From assembly GCF_024362695.1 (NCBI RefSeq), contig NC_065417.1, positions 9,231,001 through 9,295,000 of the forward strand: a stretch of 64,000 bases of DNA, read 5' to 3'. Position 1 is the stretch's first letter, and every line of letters begins with the position of its first letter. This document shows positions 56,850 through 64,000 of this stretch, piece after piece. Position numbers and translations under genes: made by a program. The DNA comes from Pectinophora gossypiella. Lineage: Eukaryota > Arthropoda > Insecta > Lepidoptera > Gelechiidae. The notes under the pieces were generated by a model that made no database searches, was not told the DNA's origin, and saw only the letters and a list, made by a program, of their open reading frames with translations.

Positions 56850-57325
56850 TACTTGTCAAATAAAACACTTCATACACTTTTTTCTCGCCTGTTTAAGTTT
56901 TGCATAGTCTCAAGAGTTTTGCAACGAGATTTGACTCGGATATTCAATCGATTCTCATCTTCGGAGTCACGCCTCGTTCCGGGCTCCAGCCACCGCCATC
57001 CCTACTTCATGTTTATTACTCCAATGTTCTTGACTCATATACCTCGTTTTATGAAAAACTCTGCTTTGAACTGTCGTTTTGGGGTCATTATCGTGTCCGT
57101 ATGCGTGGGGAAGCATCGCGTCAACTCCTAAGTGTTGATGTGAAGTGAATTAGCATTTTTTACGTATTCACATTACTGATAGGTACACGCTTTAGCAAAA
57201 ACGGCGTACCAATGATGATTGCACCATTGCGTAATGTCGAAATGAACATATCAGTATCTTATTACATATATACATATCGGTTGTAAATACGGAATTTAAG
57301 GTTACTTTTGAGGCCGTTGTTTTTT
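56850..57325. other. Unassigned stretch
   Basis: Two overlapping 80-90 codon ORFs in different frames (56853-57131 and 56900-57148) cover a GC-balanced block, perhaps an old element or exon. No domain was recognised. Confidence 0.3.
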
Positions 57326-57328
57326 TAA

Positions 57329-57651
57329 CGGCCTCTGTGGTCCAGTGGTTGAGCGTTGGACTCACAATCCGGAAGCCCCGATTCGAATCCCGGTAGGGAG
57401 ATATCACAAAAATCACTTTGTGATCCCTGGTTTGGTTAGGACATTATAGGTTGATTACCTGATTGTCCGAAAGTAAGATGATCCGTGCTTCGGAAGGCAC
57501 GTTAAGTCTTTGGACCCGGTTATTATTTACTGAACTAAGTGAGTAATCGTTACATGACCCATGTCAGGGGCCTTTGGCGGCTCAATCATAACCATGACAC
57601 CAGGGTTGCTGAGGCTGGTATTCCACCTCATAACCCACACGATTAGAAGAA
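57329..57651 (+). mobile_element. tRNA-derived SINE, family B, full length
   Basis: The head GCCTCTGTGGTCCAGTGGTT has an A box TGGTCCAGTGG (57338-57348), and GATTCGAATCC (57380-57390) is a near-perfect B box. The core carries GTGCTTCGGAAGGCACGTTA, and the 3' end is AACCCACACGATTAGAAGAA. At 323 bp it is the reference copy for family B in this window. Expression by polymerase III is possible from the boxes but not shown. Confidence 0.9.
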
Positions 57652-57659
57652 GGTACAAC

Positions 57660-60600
57660 AATTTTGAAAATATAATAACTGTTTATTTACTGTAGATAAA
57701 TGATATGTTTCCTTTGATATCTAGACATTGCGTAGTTACGAAATATATGAACCCATAAGACGGCTCTCCAAGCAAAGCTGCTAGCGTGAAAACATCAAGT
57801 TTAATCACATCGTGTACCCTGATTAACGCGGCCCCCCGGCCATAAAAACATTATCGTTCGTCCCTTCACATAAAAAACATAAAGAACAAATACAATGGGA
57901 CAGTGAGCCGATGCATCGATATTGGCAGTTAGCTACATGCGTCGCCATGCATCTTCGTCGATTAGATCTCGTAGGATGGCTCTTAGCGTCATCGTTATTG
58001 CCCTTTTCAATTGTAAAGTCAATAGTTATAGCACATAACTGCGCTATTATTTACTAATTTGAGTCTCTTACATTAAGATCAAACGGTTATGTTAGCAGAA
58101 CGCATTTATTCATCAATCAAGAAATTCCCATCAGCAAAATAAAGCAACATAGTTATACTCACACAGAAACAGCAGATTTCCGTTACCCGCACGCGTAAGT
58201 AATAAGGAATTAAATCAGGGAAGTAAATACGCATCAAAATACATTATGTACACGTCAAATCTTCTCCTCCAATTTCTTAGATGGCCAAAACAAAAATAGC
58301 CTTGAGGGTGGAATCTGAAAGCATTGAGAAAAACAGTCGTGGAGTTCTGGCGATATGCTTAATGCACCCCCACACAAATTATCGATTAGAAGCTTTTTTA
58401 TGCAAGAGGGATTGCTGAGGGGAGCGAACCTTGGGGCGAGTAGCTGAAACAAAAAACGCGAGTGAAGAGTGAAATAAAAAGTTTAAACAAGTAGGATTGC
58501 AATGGTAGCCCTCAAGACGTAGGAAAATCAATAGTCGATGTCGCCCGATGCAAATCTCTTGCATCTCGATTTGAATTTCAATGCGCCAACGAATTTGAGT
58601 TGCTGTTTTATTTTTCCTAATTTCTACGTGGCTGGAGCATTAATGCTTTAACATTTTTGGGCTACGTCTCATAAAGTAAACCGTTTCGTCATGTTCCGTT
58701 GCATATATTGTCAATGCGCATAATTTCGTTGTGCATTCGTTTCCTCGATCCCCAGCTTTTTCCTGTGTAACACCACAGAATTAATATAAAACTATAAATA
58801 AATTGTATTCTGCATACCTGTGTATGTGAAAGCATAACAAAATATGCAATTAACGTTACAAAGTGATGAAGAAAATTGCTCTAAGAATAACAACAAAATT
58901 AAGGTCAGCACGCTGCTCTACGAAGCCCTACTGGAAACTTGATAAAATCATTCTTGCAACAAAATCAAGGAAAACTATAGGAGCTGCATTATGTGGCTAA
59001 TTAACAAAAATTGTGCATCAAATCATTACAGTGTAAAGTGCAGTAGCCGACAAAGTACGGAGCAGTGGAGGTTTATGTCTTTACTATGGCCGGAGAAAAT
59101 AGCGTGTAAATTTCTAATGGAACCGGCAACTGTGTTGAACACCGTACATCCTTCGAACACACTCGGCCCAATTAAAGCCCCCTTGGGCTCAGATGTACAC
59201 TCTTCTTGATCGTTCGAGCGTCATCTTTAAATTTCCGTCGTTAAGATTTAATTTTTATCAAGGTCCCCCCGCGGGCGGGGCGAGGGGCAACCTGTCGCGC
59301 CAAATATTTTCCTCCGTAGTTTTTTCCCTCCTTCGATGGCACTTATTCGCCTCCCCTCTGTACGCATTTTTTTATCATTAAAACACGGAGTGGGGTCGGC
59401 GAACCCAGCGTTGCCAACTCGCGCTGTCATAACAAAACAAAATCATACGGAACCACGACTTGGGTAGACTTTGCAACATCGCATTTTTTGCGTCGTAAAA
59501 TTTTCATTGCGCACCTTAAGCTTGCATTATTTAGTGCGAGCATTTTCGCTAACAACGTAAAATGTGAGCTTTAAGTATTGATTAGCTATTGCTCGAGATG
59601 GGATAACTTTATCTTGTGAAGCGTGCTTTATGAAGTATAACTTAATTAGTCCTAGTCCTGCTCGGTGGACTATTTAAGGCCGTCCAATAAACGCGGCCAG
59701 GGATGACACATTTCACTTAGCCTCAATACGGGCTGTAATTAAGCCGGGTACGTGTTAATTACAGGGGTGCTGGCTGACACACCTAACTCCGATTAATTTC
59801 CTTTGACGTGTTACCTCGTCTTTGTTTTTCTTTTTCTTTACGAAGTGGATGACATTGGCTTAATTAATTCTCCAGACAAAATGTCGGTAAGATACTCTTT
59901 GTAATGTGTAAATAAGTTTGAGCGAAATTACATTGCTGTCACATGTTTTACAATACATTTAAAACGTACAACGCTTTATCAAAAACCATAGCAAATAATG
60001 TAAGCATGTCCAAAAATCGTGACTCCGAAAGCAACGCGCAACAACACCCTAAAACGCAAACACAAATAAAATTAAGGTAAGTAAAGCTGAGAAGTAGATG
60101 AAACGAAACTCTTATAATCTTGTTAGACCGCAGACGCAGCGGCTAATCCTCCTCCCATCAGCTAATTAATCCTACCAAGTTTATTTCTCAAAAAGTTTCA
60201 TCTTGCGGGAAGTAATTTCACGCCAGAACATTAGCGGGCGAACTTCACACTTAGCTCTCTCGGTAAACACTCATGACGTTTCCTAATTAACGGACGCAAT
60301 TAGTGGGCGAGCTCGATGGACCGAGGGCGGGGGTGATAAGTGGCTGGAACGGAAAAAGTTGGGAGAAAATTCGAGGGCTTAACACGGACGAACGTGCAAC
60401 CGCCAGACGCGATCCTCACGAGTTTGTCAGACAGGGCCGGTGACCTTGACGGCAACACAAACACACGCCGTTTTAAAAGGCTCCCAATTCTTCCCTCTTG
60501 AAAATAGGGAAAACATCTGTAAACAAAATCCTTCAAACGTGGAACATTTTGTTTTTGTTTATGTAAAGGTTAAACATTATATATTATGTGGACGGAAAAC

Positions 60601-63600
60601 TTTCTTTATAAATATATTAAGCTCTCCAAAACTGAAATATCAGAGGCCGTTGAAGTGGCATTTGGGCATTTACATCTTAATTACGAATTCATCGATGTCC
60701 GAGGAGGGCAAATGAAAAATAGCTCTCACCATAGTCTCGTCTTATTAACATTCCGCCCCCGTGCGTTTTCCGATGAGTAATTGCTTTCTTAATTCGCGTC
60801 ATCCATCCTCAAAATAGGGCAATTTTTCATTTCGCTTCACCGGCCTTGTATGTCTTAATGGCAATAAAAAATGCGCATTCGTACGAACTCGCACAATAGA
60901 CGTACTTCGCGTTATAGAACAGGTTGCCGAATTAGGTATAGCGATGAAATACAAAATAAGAACCACCAAATTCACAATGCCTACGTCGTTTAGGTAGAAA
61001 AATCAAGATATTTTAACAGTTCATAATACTGATCGTAACAGCGAAAGTCTGGCTAACAACACGAAATCGTTAGCGGTTGTTTGCGGGACCGCCGCTTTCT
61101 TTCCCTTCCTAGGCTTTAATTTATTCCCAAAAAATATAAAAGGATTCCGGGGAGCCGACCGTCGTTAGCGATATTGTAATTTCATTATTTGTATTTTTTT
61201 CGAATACTTTTAATCACCGGGTCTCAGCTCGATGGTTAGAAGGGGGAAGGAAAATCAGATTTCAATTTCAATTAGCGAAGGATCTCCGTGGAAAAATCCG
61301 AATCGAGTGAATGAGTATTGATGAGTTTGGTCGTTAATATAAATGAGTCATTTGAGCGGGAGTGCTCAATCAGCCTTTTTATTTATTCTTTTGTCTGGTA
61401 ATACTTGTAAACATTTTTTGTCTGCTATTGTTTCATTATCTTAAAAGGATTTATTCAATACTAAAGCGGTGCCATTACCAATACAAATCTTGTAACCAAG
61501 TGAATGAATTTTCTTCTATTCTATTTAATTGCAATTGCAGTAACTAAGAACTAGAAAGAATCGATCGGTTCGTATCGAATCGTAATGAAAACCAGAAGCG
61601 GTGCCACGTCATAACATAACACAGTTGGATAATTAGAGACGGTCGCGATTGGTGCACGCGAGCCACAAATAATTCATTAGCAGAGCCGCACGGCTCACCG
61701 CATACAATCACTTAGACTGTCATGCACGACGTTTAAACTTAGCAGTGGAGTAATTACCGCACTGAAGCGGCCCACGCTGAAAGGTTAGAAATAATTGGAT
61801 AATAGGGGTGTGTTATGCACAGTAATGACACGTAGTTGTGCATGTCGCGTTCGATGGCAGAAACAATCGTTTCTAGAAACTGCCGAGTGTAAACTCAAAG
61901 AAAATAGCATAGGAAATGCAATATCCGCAATTAAGGGAAAACAAATTACTACCAATCGTCTGAAAAAACGTTTCACGAAAAAATTCAATTTAGGTATCCA
62001 AGTTATTCGCCGACACGAACCAATTAGAAAGCCGGACGTCAAGGAAGCCGCAATTAAAAGGAATCCTCGAATATCTTCCGACTTAATGACTTCTTTGCTT
62101 GTTAATTCCTTGTCGCGAAGGAAAAAAACGGAGTCGGATTAATTCCAAGTGCGAGTCGATTGTTTGCATAAGCCTCGGTACTGGGGAAACATCACCTCTC
62201 CGCCACCGGCTTAAAAAAATAATTAAAATTCGTAATCACTCTTGACTCGGCTCCCCAGGGGGAATGCAAGTTTGTCTTGGTTTTGAAGAGAGCGCTTTGT
62301 GGGACAAACGTCGACATTTCGCCGACGATGCCGGCGTACTTGCAAATTCGTTTTGTGACATTTTAAGCAATTTGTGTTACCCGTACATTATAAAAATGAC
62401 TATATTACGAGCATTCATTTCACAATGTTGTTCAAATAGTGGCACAAAAGGCTTGTTGGAATGTTTATAGTCGTCTTAAAAATTCGAGCGACATACACGG
62501 CAAGTTGGAAAAGTTCGGGGCACTTCGTTACAGGTTACCCGCAAAATATGAAAGCCTAGTTCATCCCTCGCATGTTCGCCGGTAGTTTTCTGCCCTCTTA
62601 ACAACGTATTTCGGCATATTTCGATTACCATAAAGCGTTTAGTGCTACGTAGGTATGTGTGTGTACATTATTTGCGTTTCATTATAACATTTACTCCGCT
62701 AGGGTGGGCAATCAGCGGCAGTTCAACCAACTGACGGAGTCGAAGAGAAAAATCCTGAGAAAGTTTTTCGCTTAGACGCAATGGGATGTAAAATATCTAA
62801 CAATAGCTAGACATTTCCTTCCAACATTCAAAAGAATTCGAGCTTATCACGGTCTTAAATTAATAAGCATTCAAGTCGAGCCAAGTAAAAATGAATAAAG
62901 CTCGTAACACCGAACAATGGCGTAATAAGGACGGTGCATTTTGTCTCTGAGAGCTCGCTTGCAAAACAACAATAATTCTTCCCGTGAAAAGATTTTCAGC
63001 GTTATTCCACTTGAAATTATTATTTTTTCTTGTCGTCGTCTTGCCATTGTCTCGGACGGAGGTAAGTAATGAAGGAAATTGGGGGTTCTTGGAGGGACGG
63101 TAAGATTTGCCTGGTCGACCGCCGGCTAATGCCGAATAATGAAACAGCTTTGAGATATTCTCCGCTCAACGGTTGGGATTTATTAGATTCTGCCAAACGG
63201 AATTAGGCACTTACGTAAAATTTGTATCTACACATATTTAGCTGTTCCCTCCCTATATAATACTCGTGTGTCGCGAGTAATCTTATTTCCTACTACAGTG
63301 ATTAAAAAGCAACGTTATATTTTTAGCCTTATTCATAAGAGGAAGTAAAACTTTGCAATTGGTAAACAAATTGAAATGAGTGGAGGTTTTTCTTGGGAAT
63401 CTTCGTAGCCTGTCCTTTATTTTAATGACCTCACCCTTTCCCCCGGAGCCACTCGTGCGGCTATACTCGAGGATCGCCTCAGAGGGGCAGGACTTGCCTC
63501 TTGGTTTATGCAACTGAAAATTTATTCTTTAACTTTTTTATTTATTACTCCAATTTAGACGAGCAAAAAGGTCATTGTAGACTATGAATCACAGTGCTGA

Positions 63601-64000
63601 GTTGGTTACTTTTGAAATAAAATAAGTCTTTATTGTTGGTAGGCAGTGATTGTTAACTACAAATACTTACTACCCAGTACGCCAATCGCAACGTCAGTAT
63701 TTTAAATGTGTTTTAATTCTTTGTCTCTGTTTAGTACTGTAGACTTAACATCCAAATTAACAGAATCGTTACCAGTGTCAATAGTACCACACCTTAATCT
63801 AAATTTACATATTAGGCGATCAGTCACTATGCCAACAGAACATGACTCATCAATATTGACCAGGATCAAATCAGTTTTTAAATTGGATCCACTTCGGAGA
63901 GACGCAATAATCCAACGGGCACTCACTCACGCGTCCCAAGTCAAACATTACTTTTGTAGTTCCCTATTTACATATCCCAAAGCGGCTTTCTTCGTAAACT
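57660..64000. other. Repeat-free interval, possible conserved noncoding DNA
   Basis: None of the repeat families found elsewhere occurs in the last 6.3 kb. The sequence has many TAATTA/TTAATTA homeodomain-type cores (for example GTTAATTACAG near 59754, CTTAATTAATTC near 59859, GCTAATTAATCC near 60160, CCTAATTAACGG near 60281) in balanced-composition blocks. ORFs such as 61795-62142 (115 aa) are unrecognised and overlapped by antisense ORFs. A GC-rich patch lies at 59265-59305. Confidence 0.45.

Noticed and set aside
56853..57148. Exon of a host gene
   Set aside because: Two overlapping frames are open but neither matches a known domain, and no flanking splice sites are convincing.
57331..57402. 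Functional tRNA gene
   Set aside because: A and B boxes are present, but the sequence continues into the SINE core, there is no acceptor stem pairing, and related heads occur in other SINE copies.
61795..62142. 115-codon basic ORF
   Set aside because: No domain recognised and an 85-codon antisense ORF covers most of it. Kept only as part of the unassigned interval.
1..64000. CRISPR array, operon, phage or viral integration
   Set aside because: No regularly spaced direct repeats, no bacterial-type gene runs and no recognisable viral or LTR/gag-pol sequence were seen.

Overview
This 64 kb window is A+T-rich, gene-poor eukaryotic DNA. I read it as an intergenic or intronic stretch of a lepidopteran (moth or butterfly) genome. 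The reasons are several families of short tRNA-headed retroposons and LINE 3' ends of the kind typical of Lepidoptera, an insect-type Tc1 transposon, MITEs, and dinucleotide microsatellites. There are no bacterial signals, no operons, no CRISPR array and no intact tRNA or rRNA gene. The only open reading frame I can defend as an intact protein-coding gene is a Tc1-type transposase (15788-16816, minus strand). The species call is inference from repeat style, not from a database match.

Layout. 0-5 kb: a foldback, a small MITE, a SINE (1521-1848), a family C repeat, and a poly-A retroposon of family G with a perfect 12-bp target duplication (2399-2660). 5-9 kb: mostly unassigned, with a decayed LINE reverse-transcriptase tail (7172-7607) and a GC-rich block with a TATA-like box (8560-9050). 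9.8-15 kb: a dense patchwork of LINE 3' ends, SINE pieces and a palindromic element. 15.5-17.2 kb: the complete Tc1 element. 17.8-25 kb: more LINE, SINE and MITE copies, a complete palindromic element (21500-21790) and a CpG-rich block (22760-23060). 25.5-26 kb: a MITE with inverted GTATC arrays. 28.2 kb: a second GC-rich block with a POU octamer. 30.9-32.7 kb: a SINE cluster. 32.7-42.6 kb: almost no recognisable repeats, with a perfect X-box near 33.9 kb. 42.6-46.9 kb: another repeat cluster. 47-52.8 kb: very A+T-rich and unassigned. 52.8-57.7 kb: SINEs and a 688-bp MITE with perfect 133-bp inverted repeats. 57.7-64 kb: no recognisable repeats, rich in homeodomain-like TAATTA cores, perhaps conserved noncoding DNA.

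How the parts relate. Most recognisable structure is mobile DNA, and the families share parts. SINE families A, B and J carry one common core under different heads and tails. Repeat families C and E end in almost the same 3' tail as the LINE at 7.2 kb, which fits mobilisation by that LINE's machinery. The short palindromic family has direct repeats of 10 and 12 bp around its two bounded copies, which suits neither a fixed-length cut-and-paste duplication nor an ordinary SINE. It is the best candidate for something undescribed. Host regulatory content is suggested only by motifs (X-box, YY1/Pho site, octamer, GC-rich blocks), and no host exon is demonstrated. Family letters (A, B, C, D, E, F, G, H, I, J, K, PAL) are local labels for this report.
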